Part shown: positions 36,567-45,627 of the stretch, one piece after another
How positions within the stretch are numbered: position 1 is the first letter of the stretch
How the letters are laid out: each line of letters starts with the position of its first letter
Assembly (NCBI RefSeq): GCF_029029525.1
Contig: NZ_JAKJSC010000009.1
Location: forward strand, 62,001 to 126,000
Length of the DNA stretch: 64,000 nucleotides
Direction: 5' to 3'
DNA from: Labilibaculum sp. DW002
Lineage (GTDB): Bacteria; Bacteroidota; Bacteroidia; Bacteroidales; Marinifilaceae
The notes under the pieces: generated by a model
What the model was told of the DNA's origin: nothing
Database searches by the model: none
The model's input: only the letters and a program-made list of their open reading frames with translations
Program-made: the position numbers and the translations under genes

Positions 36567-36688
36567 ACTTCAAATATAAGAAGAAATTAAAACCCAAAAA
36601 ATCGGACAAATAGGTCTTTATATTTTGAAACCAGAACTACTATAATTATATTTAGAATCATTTTAAATAAAATTTAAATCCAGAAAAT

Positions 36689-37309
36689 ATGAAAAAGATG
36701 ATATTATTATATTGTATACTCCTTTCTGGCTTTGTTAATGCAAATAACACTATGAGCGAAAAGAATAAAGAAGATAAATATGAACTAGCTACATTTGGAG
36801 CTGGTTGTTTTTGGTGTGTAGAAGCAATTTTCCAAGAACTAAAAGGAGTTGAGAGTGTAGTTTCGGGCTATATGGGAGGCAATGGGGAGACAACATATAA
36901 GGAGGTTTGTACAGGTCAAACAGGACATGCCGAAGTTTGTCAAATTAAATTTAATCCTCGCATAATAAGCTTTGAAGAACTTCTTGAAATATTTTGGCAA
37001 GTGCACGATCCTACAACTCTAAATAGACAAGGGGCTGATGTTGGAACACAGTATAGATCTGCAATCTTTTATCATTCAGAAGAACAAAAGAATATATCTG
37101 AATCAATAAAAGCAAAATTAAATGAAAGTGGTGCATGGGACAATCCAATCATCACTGAAATTTCCATTAAATCTAAATTCTACAAAGCTGAAAATTATCA
37201 TCAGGACTATTTCAACAGTAATTCTAACCAGCCATACTGTTCAATGGTTATAAAACCTAAGCAAGATAAATTTAAAAAAGCCTTTAAACATAGGCTTAAA
37301 AATCACTAA
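36689..37309 (+). CDS. msrA: Peptide-methionine (S)-S-oxide reductase, exported
   Basis: 206 residues. The catalytic motif GAGCFWCVEAIF is at about 32-43; FQELKGVESVVSGYMGG and GADVGTQYRSAIFYHSEEQ follow, and YHQDYF is near the end. It reduces the S-epimer of methionine sulfoxide. The first 19 residues (MKKMILLYCILLSGFVNAN) form a signal peptide, so the enzyme should act in the periplasm rather than in the cytoplasm. No msrB is fused or adjacent. A strong terminator follows directly. Confidence 0.93.
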   Translation: MKKMILLYCILLSGFVNANNTMSEKNKEDKYELATFGAGCFWCVEAIFQELKGVESVVSGYMGGNGETTYKEVCTGQTGHAEVCQIKFNPRIISFEELLEIFWQVHDPTTLNRQGADVGTQYRSAIFYHSEEQKNISESIKAKLNESGAWDNPIITEISIKSKFYKAENYHQDYFNSNSNQPYCSMVIKPKQDKFKKAFKHRLKNH

Positions 37310-37344
37310 ACAAAAATGCCAGATAATTTCTGGCATTTTTGTTT
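37308..37344 (+). terminator. Terminator of msrA
   Basis: Sixteen-base perfect stem (AAACAAAAATGCCAGA and its complement) with a five-base loop, starting inside the msrA stop codon. Confidence 0.88.
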
Positions 37345-37464
37345 CCCACCTTTTATTTTAATCAATTCACACGATTATTCTGCATTTTCACAAGGTTCAC
37401 CATCTATTTTATCAAACCTCCCCAACTACTTAACAATAAGAATATTCCTATCAATAAATAGTTC

Positions 37465-37472
37465 TATATTTG
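37465..37472 (+). promoter_or_regulatory. Candidate -7 promoter element of a secreted-protein gene
   Basis: TATATTTG matches TAnnTTTG and lies 30 bases before the ATG at 37502; no -33 box at the usual distance. Confidence 0.35.
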
Positions 37473-37501
37473 TATTGACTACTCAACCAAAATTTAATTT
37501 T

Positions 37502-38155
37502 ATGAATAAACATCTACTCCTTTTACTTTCTTGTATTTTCATTTTTCAATTCGGTTATACTCAAGCCAAATCGGAAATAAATAATTACCCTAACTGGGGC
37601 ATAATGCAATACAAAGTTATCACTGAAGATAATGTATCAGAAAATGAAATATATCAGAATGAATTATTTCAAAAAGGAAAATTAACCACGAATGAGAACC
37701 TTGAATTAAACGCTCTTAAATTTCGCTATAATATTAAAAAAGATGAAATTGAATGTAGAGTTGGTGCACAGCATAGCATTATTAACTTTCCTCAAGCAAT
37801 AAAAGAAATCAGCATTGATGGAACTTGTTACGAATATCAAAAATATCTTGTTAAAAAAGATACTGCTAAAGGCTATTTACTAAAGCTACATGGAGGAGAT
37901 CAAACTATTTATGCAAAATATTACATTCCAAAAAATAAAACAATTGCCCCTGAAAGTAAAACTTATTATTTACTGAAAAATAAAGGACAGCTTCCTAAAA
38001 AGATTAGTTCGATAAGAAGCACAATTACGAACCATTTTGGAAAGCAGGAAAAAGAAATTCGGGAATATGATCGAAAAAATAATATTAACTGGAACAACCC
38101 AATGGATTTAAAAAAGTTAATTAGCTACCTTTCAAGTTTAAAACAGACAATGTAG
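37502..38155 (+). CDS. Secreted protein of unknown function
   Basis: 217 residues from the ATG at 37502, which gives a signal peptide MNKHLLLLLSCIFIFQFGYTQA; the open frame extends further upstream but that part overlaps the msrA terminator and has no signal. The mature protein is rich in Lys, Asn and Tyr, with an alternating beta pattern (YWNPN-like NYPNWGIMQYKVITED, then FRYNIKKDEIECRVGAQHSIINF). The middle resembles proteins with a GLPGLI-like or transfer-lipoprotein barrel, but I do not recognise a family. The last 35 bases overlap the end of menE on the other strand. Confidence 0.6.
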   Translation: MNKHLLLLLSCIFIFQFGYTQAKSEINNYPNWGIMQYKVITEDNVSENEIYQNELFQKGKLTTNENLELNALKFRYNIKKDEIECRVGAQHSIINFPQAIKEISIDGTCYEYQKYLVKKDTAKGYLLKLHGGDQTIYAKYYIPKNKTIAPESKTYYLLKNKGQLPKKISSIRSTITNHFGKQEKEIREYDRKNNINWNNPMDLKKLISYLSSLKQTM

Positions 38156-39200
38156 CCTCTCTTTTCAATTTCCCATTTGGAGTTTTAATAAATTCCTTAA
38201 TAAAAAAAATATCTCTGGCTTGTTCGAACTTATCGAGCAAGCCTTTTATTTTTACTTGAAGTTTCAATTTATCATTTTCTGCAGCTATTGGATTTTCTAC
38301 GAGTAAGACTAGCTTCTGACCTAACTTTTCATCTGGTACTCCAGCTAAAAAAAATGGCGCAGAAATCACATTCTGTAGTTTTGCTTCAATTGTTTCTGGG
38401 AACAATTTGATACCTCCTGAATTTACAACATTGTCGTACCGCCCAAGCCAAGTAAATTGTTTATCATCAATTAAATCAACAACATCGTTGGTTACAATTG
38501 GTAAGGATAAAACCTGAGGTGCATTAATTTTCAAACAACTTCTCTCATCGAGAGAAAATGTGACATCGCCTAAACCTTTAAAATATTTGGATTGATTTGG
38601 TCCATTTAAAGGTTTAATTGCCACATGGGAAACCGTTTCAGTCATTCCATAACTAGAAAAACATCTTGTAGTCAAATTCTGAATTTGCTTTTCTAGTTTG
38701 AAATCAACTGCTCCTCCTCCTATCAGCAAATTATTAATTAATCCTAATGTACTAGGTGATTTTAGGCTATTAACCAATTGAAGTGGAACCATAGCTGCAA
38801 AATCCACTTTAGTGTTGATACTTTCCAAAGGATTTCCATTTGGATCAACTAAAATTAGGTTTAGTTGCCACAAAAAGGCACGAACAATCATCATTTTACC
38901 AGCAATATAGTTTGCTGATAAACAAAGAAGTGCTGATTGCCCATTCTCAAAACCAAAAAAATCGCCTGTTAGCTTTGCTGAATTTAGCATCTTCTGTTTA
39001 GAGAGTGTAACTTCTTTGGGCACACCTGTGGAACCTGACGTTTTTGCAATAACAGAATCTTTTGAATCGAACCATTCTAAAATAAAAGCATAAACATCTC
39101 TCTCCCATTGAAAGGAGCTATTGTTTACACGTTCCTCGCAATGATGGTATAGTGCCTCACCTGCAAAATATTTCCCATTTATGGTCAATTCCTCTTTCAT
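38121..39200 (-). CDS. menE: O-succinylbenzoate-CoA ligase
   Basis: 359 residues, shorter than the about 450 of Bacillus but usual for Bacteroidota. AMP-binding P-loop AKTSGSTGVPKEVTL at about 52-66; FSSYGMTETVSHVAIK; the hinge region WLGRYDNVVNSGGIKLFPETIE, and the catalytic Lys in TPNGKLKREA at the C-terminus. It activates o-succinylbenzoate to its CoA ester for MenB. The gene is the last of the menA-C-E block and is preceded by menC with six bases between. Confidence 0.93.
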   Translation of the reverse strand: MKEELTINGKYFAGEALYHHCEERVNNSSFQWERDVYAFILEWFDSKDSVIAKTSGSTGVPKEVTLSKQKMLNSAKLTGDFFGFENGQSALLCLSANYIAGKMMIVRAFLWQLNLILVDPNGNPLESINTKVDFAAMVPLQLVNSLKSPSTLGLINNLLIGGGAVDFKLEKQIQNLTTRCFSSYGMTETVSHVAIKPLNGPNQSKYFKGLGDVTFSLDERSCLKINAPQVLSLPIVTNDVVDLIDDKQFTWLGRYDNVVNSGGIKLFPETIEAKLQNVISAPFFLAGVPDEKLGQKLVLLVENPIAAENDKLKLQVKIKGLLDKFEQARDIFFIKEFIKTPNGKLKREATLSVLNLKGS

Positions 39201-39206
39201 ATAACT

Positions 39207-40253
39207 TCAGAAATTAAGTTCCCACTTATTAGTCTTATTAAAAGCTAGCAAGCCTTTTTCCATATACAAAGGAGATACAATATTATTCGTATAAATTTGC
39301 CCAGTACCGAGTCCTTGTGGCATTGAATTGCTTAAGGTATAAGTCCATTGGGCAATTGCATTCAGGCCGATATTCGATTCTAAAGCAGAAGTTATCCACC
39401 AAGGAATATTTCGTTCATTTGCTAAAGTAATCCATTCTTCACTTCCTCTGATCCCACCTAATAAACTTGGCTTAAGAATAATATACTGAGGCTTAATTGT
39501 ATCCAGTAATTCACGCTTCGTTTCGATCTCATGAATTCCGATTAGCTCCTCATCTAAAGCAATTGGTAGCGGGGTTTTCACGCACAATTCAGCCATCTCG
39601 TTCCATTGACCAGCTTTTATTGGTTGCTCGATTGAATGTAAATCATATTGTGCTAATTGTTTTAATTTATCCAACGAATTCTGAGGTAAAAATGCTCCAT
39701 TAGCATCTACTCTTAATTCAATTTGATCAACTGAAAATTCTTTTCTAATCGATTCTAAAAGCTTAATTTCATCATCAAAATTGATTGCTCCTATCTTAAG
39801 CTTTAAACAATTAAAACCATCTTCCAATTTTTGTTGAATCTGCTCTTTCATAAAGACTGAATCCCCCATCCAAACAAGGCCATTAATGGAAATTTGTGCA
39901 AGTCCTTTCGTAAATTCTGATGGAAACAACAGCTTACTCCCATTCGATTTTAAATCCAGAAAGGCAGTTTCTAACCCAAAATAAATTGAAGGCCAATTCT
40001 TTAATCCATTCTCAAGATAGTACCAAAAATCATCAATATTTTCACAAACCTCTTTTATTTTATCTTCGTATCCTGGCCTGTCATCAGAACTCAAACCTTG
40101 AATGATAGAACACTCCCCAATTCCTTTAACAGAAGGTTTTTGATCATCCCAAACTCGAATGAACCAAGAATCTTTCTTTGTTAAAACCCCTCTAGAGGTT
40201 CCACTTGGACGTTTAAAATCTAAAGGATAATAATGAAAATCAGCTTTTAGCAT
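39207..40253 (-). CDS. menC: o-Succinylbenzoate synthase
   Basis: 348 residues, enolase superfamily. Visible catalytic features: CLKLKIGAINFDDE with the base Lys, ELRVDANGAF (first metal Asp), IEQPIKAGQ (second metal Glu), PIALDEELIG (third acidic ligand) and YIILKPSLLGG (second Lys). It dehydrates SHCHC to o-succinylbenzoate. Three bases separate it from menA upstream and six from menE downstream, so the three are one operon. Confidence 0.93.
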   Translation of the reverse strand: MLKADFHYYPLDFKRPSGTSRGVLTKKDSWFIRVWDDQKPSVKGIGECSIIQGLSSDDRPGYEDKIKEVCENIDDFWYYLENGLKNWPSIYFGLETAFLDLKSNGSKLLFPSEFTKGLAQISINGLVWMGDSVFMKEQIQQKLEDGFNCLKLKIGAINFDDEIKLLESIRKEFSVDQIELRVDANGAFLPQNSLDKLKQLAQYDLHSIEQPIKAGQWNEMAELCVKTPLPIALDEELIGIHEIETKRELLDTIKPQYIILKPSLLGGIRGSEEWITLANERNIPWWITSALESNIGLNAIAQWTYTLSNSMPQGLGTGQIYTNNIVSPLYMEKGLLAFNKTNKWELNF

Positions 40254-40256
40254 TTG

Positions 40257-41168
40257 TTAAAATAATTTTAGAATTAATCCAAGGCCAAAACACAAACTAA
40301 ATAAGAATGTACTAATGGCTAATTTTTTTAATTCTGGATCTAGTTCTCTTGAATTGACATTTTTGATTACCACAATAATATTTCTGATAAAGAATGGAAA
40401 ACTAAACAAAAACAACAACTGTAGAGCCGAATCCCATTTAAAGAAAGTATATAAACATGCAGAAAGCATTGCAATAAATATTAAAGTCAAATGGTATATT
40501 TTAGCTTTTTCAGCTCCCATTTTGACAACAATGGTTATTTTTCCTGTTTTGCTATCATTTTCAACATCACGCATATTATTTAAATTTAATACACCGACAC
40601 TTAGCAAGCCAATTGATATTGCTGGCAATACTGTTATCCAATTTAAACTACCTGTGTGCAGAAAATAAGATCCAATTACACCAACCAATCCAAAAAAGAT
40701 AAAAACAAATAAATCGCCAAAGCCCATATAACCATATGGGTTCTTGCCTATTGTATAATTTATAGCTGCGCCTATTGCTAAAACTCCAACACCCAAAAGA
40801 ATTAATCCTTCTTGCAGACTAATTAGCTGTAGACCTTCATAAATTAGATATGAGCCTGTTATCAGCGATAATACAATAAAGACAAACAACATGTTCTTCA
40901 TTTCCTTTTTACTAATGTCTCCACTTTGAACGGCCCGCTCAGGGCCAATTCGATTTTCATTGTCAGCACCAGAAATTGAATCACCTAAATCATTTGCCAG
41001 ATTCGATAGAATCTGCAAAAAAAGAGTGGTTGTAATGGCCAATATAAATATAGATGAATTGAATTTATCATGTGATGCTGCTAAAAAGCTTCCAAGTAAA
41101 ATACTCGAAAGGGCTAAAGGAAGGGTTCTTAATCTAAAGGCATGAATCCATGCTTTCGTTTTACTCAT
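40257..41168 (-). CDS. menA: 1,4-Dihydroxy-2-naphthoate polyprenyltransferase
   Basis: 303 residues with about eight membrane helices. The prenyl diphosphate site is NLANDLGDSISGADNENRIGPERAVQSG near 54-80 (N-D-x-x-D), and the second is NNMRDVENDSKTGK near 193-206. It joins the polyprenyl tail to DHNA at the inner membrane. It opens the menA-menC-menE operon on the minus strand. Family length and motif placement are normal. Confidence 0.93.
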   Translation of the reverse strand: MSKTKAWIHAFRLRTLPLALSSILLGSFLAASHDKFNSSIFILAITTTLFLQILSNLANDLGDSISGADNENRIGPERAVQSGDISKKEMKNMLFVFIVLSLITGSYLIYEGLQLISLQEGLILLGVGVLAIGAAINYTIGKNPYGYMGFGDLFVFIFFGLVGVIGSYFLHTGSLNWITVLPAISIGLLSVGVLNLNNMRDVENDSKTGKITIVVKMGAEKAKIYHLTLIFIAMLSACLYTFFKWDSALQLLFLFSFPFFIRNIIVVIKNVNSRELDPELKKLAISTFLFSLCFGLGLILKLF

Positions 41169-41222
41169 AAATAGTAGAAAAATTGAAATTCAAAGTTAAA
41201 AAATTGCCTGCACACTGCAAGA

Positions 41223-41252
41223 CAAAAAAAGAGTGATGCTAAGCATCACTCC
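41223..41252 (-). terminator. Terminator of the Tat-exported small-protein gene
   Basis: Minus-strand stem GAGTGATGCT / AGCATCACTC followed by seven T, between the small-protein gene and menA. Confidence 0.85.
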
Positions 41253-41296
41253 ATAATTTCCATAGGAAATGTAATAATTAAAGATAAAAAAGGTTT

Positions 41297-41665
41297 TTAA
41301 GCTTCCAATTCAGGCGTTATCGCATCGGCAAATTGTTTTGAAAGAGCAATGTACTCCTGCTTAAAATCATCCTCTTTCAAATATTCTTTAATTTGCTCTT
41401 GCCAACCATCAGCCTGAGCTGACAATTCCATTATTTTATGCTTGTTACTAACATCAGCATTATTAATTTTCTCATTTTCTACAACCTCAATGTATTCATT
41501 CACCCAAACCTTATAATTTTCCAAAAATTGACGTCGATCTTGTTTCGATGAAAAACGATTTGGATTAATATCCGCAAAAGCTTCCTTATCAATTAAAGTA
41601 GCAGCACCAACTGCAACCCCTAATTTCTGAAGAAAACCTCGTCTGTTTGTGTTTTTATTACTCAT
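41297..41665 (-). CDS. Small protein with Tat signal, unknown function
   Basis: 122 residues. The N-terminus NRRGFLQKLGVAVGAATLIDKEAFA is a twin-arginine signal with a weakly hydrophobic core, which implies folding or cofactor loading before export. The mature part (about 90 residues) is helical and charged, with one Trp near 50 (VWVNEYIEVV) and no Cys, so no haem or Fe-S ligand set is visible. It stands upstream of menA on the same strand but is separated by its own terminator. I do not recognise a family. It could be an accessory subunit of a periplasmic redox enzyme. Confidence 0.65.
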   Translation of the reverse strand: MSNKNTNRRGFLQKLGVAVGAATLIDKEAFADINPNRFSSKQDRRQFLENYKVWVNEYIEVVENEKINNADVSNKHKIMELSAQADGWQEQIKEYLKEDDFKQEYIALSKQFADAITPELEA

Positions 41666-41810
41666 TTCATATAATTTAAGACTTTCAAGTCTTAAATCTA
41701 CTATATTAAATTAGTTTAAAAAAGAATAGCAATTAGAATTTGAGTCTCATAGATTGAAAAACTATCTTAAAGATCATAAAAAGCAGTTTCAAGAATAAAA
41801 GTAACAAAAC

Positions 41811-42410
41811 ATGATGCTCATGACTAACAAACATATACCAACACGCGAAGAAGCATTCACTTTACTGAAAAAATACACCAAGTCTGAAAGCTTAAGAAAA
41901 CATGGACTAGCGGTTGAAGCGGTTATGCGATACTATGCTAAGAAGTACAATGAAGATGAAGAAAAGTGGGGCGTAATTGGCCTTGTACATGATTTAGATT
42001 GGGATCAATTTCCAGAGGATCATTGCAATAAAACAAGAGAAATTCTGGAGCAGGAAAATTGGCCAGAAGAGTACATTAGAGCCATTCAAAGTCATGCATG
42101 GCTAACCTGCACAGAAGTTGAACCAAAAAGCCTATTAGAAAAAACACTTTATGCTGTTGATGAATTAACTGGATTGGTTACTACTACAGCTTTAATTCGT
42201 CCTTCTAAATCGGTTATGGATGTTAAAGTTAAATCGGTAAAAAGAAACTGGAAAAACAAACGTTTTGCAGCTGGAGTTGACCGAACTGTTATTGCGCGTG
42301 GAGCTGATATGCTAGATATCGAACTTGAAGACTTAATTCATGATTGCATTAAAGGAATGCAGAAGATTGCTAGTGAGTTAGGCTTAAATGGAAGTGATCT
42401 AAATACTTAA
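41811..42410 (+). CDS. HD-domain phosphohydrolase family protein
   Basis: 199 residues. HD residues: SLRKHGLAVEAVMRYYAKKYNED near 26-46 with the first His, then GLVHDLDWDQFPEDHCNKT near 63-80 with the His-Asp pair, and AIQSHAWLT with a third His. These ligate metal in HD hydrolases (HDIG-like subgroup). The substrate is unknown; nucleotides are typical. ATGs at 41814 and 41820 are alternative starts. The gene is separate from the downstream kinase gene, with a palindrome between them. Confidence 0.75.
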   Translation: MMLMTNKHIPTREEAFTLLKKYTKSESLRKHGLAVEAVMRYYAKKYNEDEEKWGVIGLVHDLDWDQFPEDHCNKTREILEQENWPEEYIRAIQSHAWLTCTEVEPKSLLEKTLYAVDELTGLVTTTALIRPSKSVMDVKVKSVKRNWKNKRFAAGVDRTVIARGADMLDIELEDLIHDCIKGMQKIASELGLNGSDLNT

Positions 42411-42433
42411 GTACTAAAACAAATTCAAAAACT

Positions 42434-42453
42434 CTTTCGTAGTAGTACGAAAG
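42434..42453. promoter_or_regulatory. Perfect palindrome ahead of the sensor kinase gene
   Basis: Arms CTTTCGTA and TACGAAAG with a four-base spacer, 27 bases before the kinase ATG and 23 bases after the HD gene stop. There is no T-run, so a terminator is unlikely; it could be an operator or a small RNA hairpin. Confidence 0.4.
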
Positions 42454-42480
42454 CAATTCATTTAATCTAAACATGACAAT

Positions 42481-44364
42481 ATGCCAAAATTATCATATTT
42501 ACTCTTCGTTTATTTTATTTTATCCATTCCAAACAATACCTTTTCAACTAAATTATTTGCTCAAGAACAAAATAATTCAGAGCAAAATGTTTTAGTACTT
42601 CATAGCTATCACCAGGGACTGGCATGGACTGACAGCATTACTAGTGGAATACGCGCCGTTTTTAAAGACCGACCAGATATTAATCTCATTTTTGAATATC
42701 TAGACACTAAGCGGAATTATAATGAAGAGTATTTTACCGCTTTGCAAAACATCTACAAAGTAAAAGCCAAACAAATTCCTTTTCAAGCAATTATTACCAG
42801 CGACAATGCTGCTTTTACTTTTATGAAAGATCATGGAAGCAAATTCTATCCAGACATTCCTGTTATTTATTGTGGCGTAAATGATCTTGATCGAAATATA
42901 CTAAAGGACTATCCCAACTTTTTTGGCTATGGAGAAAAAGCTGACCATCATGGTACACTATCTTCAATAAAAAAAATATTTCCAGAAAGAAAAAATATTT
43001 TCATTATCAATGATAACACGATTACTGGAAAAGCTATTCAAAGAGAGTTAGACGAAATTATTGAAGAATTTGAAGATGTTAATTTTGAATCTATTTCAGA
43101 ATTCACAATGGAGAGTTTGCAACAAACCATACGAAATTTGGATGATAGCTATGTAATTTACCTACTTGTTGTTAACAGAGATAAGAACGGAAACTTCATA
43201 TCCTACCAAAAAGGAATAACACAAATTAAAGAAGTAGCACATGTTCCAATATTCGGTTCTTGGGATTTTTACCTAAATAAAGGTTTATTTGGGGGTAAAA
43301 TTACAAGAGGATACGAACAAGGCAGTAGAGCAGCAACCCTTGCATTAAAATTAATGCAAGAATCATTCACCAACGACATACCGCAATTCAACTATTTACC
43401 TAGCACCTATGTTTTTGATCATAATGAATTGATTAAATTTGATATCTCTATAAATCAATTACCCGAAAATAGCATAATCTTAAATGAACCAAAAGATTTA
43501 AGCTTACTTATAAAAATTAGCCTTATCAGTATAATCATATTGATTTTAGTCGTGCTAAGTTTAATAATTTGGTTAAAAATCAAACAAAAAAGAGCCATTG
43601 TACTACAAAATTTAGTCCTTGAAAAAACATCAAAATTAAATGAAACAAATCAAGAACTTGAAAAAGTAATACAAAACAAAGACAAATTTTTCTCCATTCT
43701 TGCACATGACCTAAGAGGCTCTATTGGCGTAATTTTAAACCTTTCTAGCTTTATAAATAATGAAGAAATTGAAATAAGCGAAGAAGAAAAAAATGAATTC
43801 AATAGAGACATATTTCATGTAGTTACGAGAACAAGTACTTTACTAGAAGATTTATTTTATTGGGGTACCAATCAAATAAAAGGTGGCCCAGAGCTAGACT
43901 ATTCGCAATTTGATATTAATGAGGTTTTACAAGAAATATCCAAAACATTTAAAATTAACCTAAGCAACGTATCTTTTGAAATTGACGATTCTTCTGAATT
44001 GAAAATCAATAGTGATTTAAACATTTGCAAGTTTATATTTCGCAACATTATTCAAAATGCAATAAAATATAGTAATAAGGGAGGTTGCGTGTGGATCCGA
44101 TCCTATACTAAGGAGAATAAATTTTATATTGAGGTAAAGGATCAAGGTATTGGTATGTCAAAAGAAATTATTGAAAGTATCTATCAAAAAAATCCTATAC
44201 GAATAGAAGGGCTATCCGGACAAAAAACAACTGGATTAGGGCTTCCTACTGTTCTTGATTATTTAGACATATTAGAAGGTGAGTTATTAATTAAAAGTGA
44301 ATCAGGCAAAGGATCAACATTTACGATTGTATTGAGAAGTCATGAAGAATTGGAACAAGTTTAA
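42481..44364 (+). CDS. Sensor histidine kinase with periplasmic ABC-binding-protein-like sensor
   Basis: 627 residues. Signal peptide (about 1-27), then a periplasmic domain of some 290 residues resembling the ABC transporter substrate-binding family (NVLVLHSYHQGLAWTDSITSGIRAVF, AIITSDNAAFTFMKDHG, VPIFGSWDFYLNKGLFGGKI); one membrane helix at about 343-367; coiled linker; HisKA with FFSILAHDLRGSIGVILNLS (His near 408); ATPase with NIIQNAIKYSNKGG, DQGIGMS and TGLGLPTVL. It should bind a small solute outside and autophosphorylate inside. No response regulator is adjacent. The ligand is unknown. Confidence 0.85.
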   Translation: MPKLSYLLFVYFILSIPNNTFSTKLFAQEQNNSEQNVLVLHSYHQGLAWTDSITSGIRAVFKDRPDINLIFEYLDTKRNYNEEYFTALQNIYKVKAKQIPFQAIITSDNAAFTFMKDHGSKFYPDIPVIYCGVNDLDRNILKDYPNFFGYGEKADHHGTLSSIKKIFPERKNIFIINDNTITGKAIQRELDEIIEEFEDVNFESISEFTMESLQQTIRNLDDSYVIYLLVVNRDKNGNFISYQKGITQIKEVAHVPIFGSWDFYLNKGLFGGKITRGYEQGSRAATLALKLMQESFTNDIPQFNYLPSTYVFDHNELIKFDISINQLPENSIILNEPKDLSLLIKISLISIIILILVVLSLIIWLKIKQKRAIVLQNLVLEKTSKLNETNQELEKVIQNKDKFFSILAHDLRGSIGVILNLSSFINNEEIEISEEEKNEFNRDIFHVVTRTSTLLEDLFYWGTNQIKGGPELDYSQFDINEVLQEISKTFKINLSNVSFEIDDSSELKINSDLNICKFIFRNIIQNAIKYSNKGGCVWIRSYTKENKFYIEVKDQGIGMSKEIIESIYQKNPIRIEGLSGQKTTGLGLPTVLDYLDILEGELLIKSESGKGSTFTIVLRSHEELEQV

Positions 44365-44442
44365 TAAACTTCAGATTTTTCTTCCATAATATATTTTCAC
44401 CTAACTGATATTGATGATACTATACGTATGTCTACGTTCTGA

Positions 44443-44982
44443 TTATAAATTATTCTTACTACTTTTTATCAAACCTTCTAGTATCCATTTTTCATCTTTT
44501 TTCGTTAAAAAGAAATAAAGTGTATCCCAAACTCTTTCTCCTTTCACTAAAAAATAACAGGTTGCATTGATCACGAAATGTTTTTTATTTCTTGTAAACA
44601 TTGGTGGTGATATTAGAAAACAAACTACACCTTCACGATATATTAAACGATTCGTAATCTGATCTAAATACTTTTTAGGAATATATTTCCCAATTAGATT
44701 TGACTTTTGATAATCATATTGATGAATCATGTAATCGACTGTCTCAACATCTAAAACAGAATCAATCATTAATAAATCTGCTTTAATTAATTCATTAGGT
44801 AAATATCCAGCAAACTGATCTAAAATGAAAAATGTCTTGTAATTCGTACTATCATCAATTTGATTTACAACAAAAGCTTCTAAAGCTACAGATATATCTT
44901 TATCATTGACCAATTCTTTGTTTTCAAAACAAGCACTCATAAAAAAGACAATCCCAATAAAAAATATTGCTCGATTAATCAT
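44443..44982 (-). CDS. Lipoprotein of unknown function
   Basis: 179 residues. MINRAIFFIGIVFFMSAC is a lipoprotein signal with Cys 18 as acylation site. The mature protein has several amphipathic strands and an aromatic C-terminal part (VWDTLYFFLTKKDEKWILEGLIKSSKNNL). I do not recognise a domain. Its ATG overlaps the stop of the upstream acetyltransferase gene by four bases (ATGA), so the two are translated together, although no functional link is obvious. Confidence 0.65.
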   Translation of the reverse strand: MINRAIFFIGIVFFMSACFENKELVNDKDISVALEAFVVNQIDDSTNYKTFFILDQFAGYLPNELIKADLLMIDSVLDVETVDYMIHQYDYQKSNLIGKYIPKKYLDQITNRLIYREGVVCFLISPPMFTRNKKHFVINATCYFLVKGERVWDTLYFFLTKKDEKWILEGLIKSSKNNL

Positions 44983-45467
44983 ACCCTCCTACCATAATAC
45001 AAATGATCGCAAGTTTCTCCATCAATATCTGCGACATGTGGCATTAAGCCCCAGCGTTCGAAACTAAATTTCGCTAGTAATTTCAGACTAGCCAAATTAG
45101 CAGCCAACAAAATGGCAAACAAGCTCTTAAATTGATACTTAGGAGCTTCACAAATCACAAACTGCATTAGCTGTGAGCCAATTCCTTTTTGCAAATGCTC
45201 TTCATGAATGTAATAACTCACCTCAGCAGCAGATTGCAGAGCTCTTCGTCCTGCTCGGTAAGGACTGAAACAGATCCAACCAAGAATGCCACTTTCCTCT
45301 GCTACAAACACAGGATACTCTTCGGGACGATGTCCATCAAACCATTTGGTGCGCTGTTCCATACTAATTTCATCTAAATCAGCAGTACAATAGCGTTTAC
45401 GAACGGCCTGATTGTATATTTCGTTGATAGCTGGAAGGTCGGACTGGGTGGCTAGGCGAATTTTCAT
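44979..45467 (-). CDS. GNAT-family N-acetyltransferase (phosphinothricin acetyltransferase-like)
   Basis: 162 residues. IRLATQSDLPAINEIYNQAV at the start, then GWICFSPYRAGRRALQSAAEVSYYIHEEHLQKGIGSQLMQFVICEA with the acetyl-CoA Q/K-G-I-G loop, and ILLAANLASLKLLAKFSFERWGLMPHVADIDGETCDHLYYGRRV at the end, the characteristic C-terminus of the PAT-like subgroup. It probably acetylates an amino-acid-type amine. It is the first gene of a two-gene unit with the lipoprotein gene. Confidence 0.85.
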   Translation of the reverse strand: MKIRLATQSDLPAINEIYNQAVRKRYCTADLDEISMEQRTKWFDGHRPEEYPVFVAEESGILGWICFSPYRAGRRALQSAAEVSYYIHEEHLQKGIGSQLMQFVICEAPKYQFKSLFAILLAANLASLKLLAKFSFERWGLMPHVADIDGETCDHLYYGRRV

Positions 45468-45627
45468 TGTGTTTCTTTTTGATTTTGAATGTTCAAGATA
45501 ATAAAAATATAGATTTACGAAACCCTACACCGAAAGCTTTTGGTGCCCTTGAAGGAGGCTCTGTAAAAAACGACGAAAGGCATCTAAAACTGTTCTTATA
45601 GTTATCCATATGCTTTATTCCGAATCT

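Noticed and set aside
37316-37501. N-terminal extension of the secreted-protein gene
   Set aside because: The extension begins inside the msrA terminator and lacks a signal peptide; the ATG at 37502 gives a normal one with a -7 element upstream.
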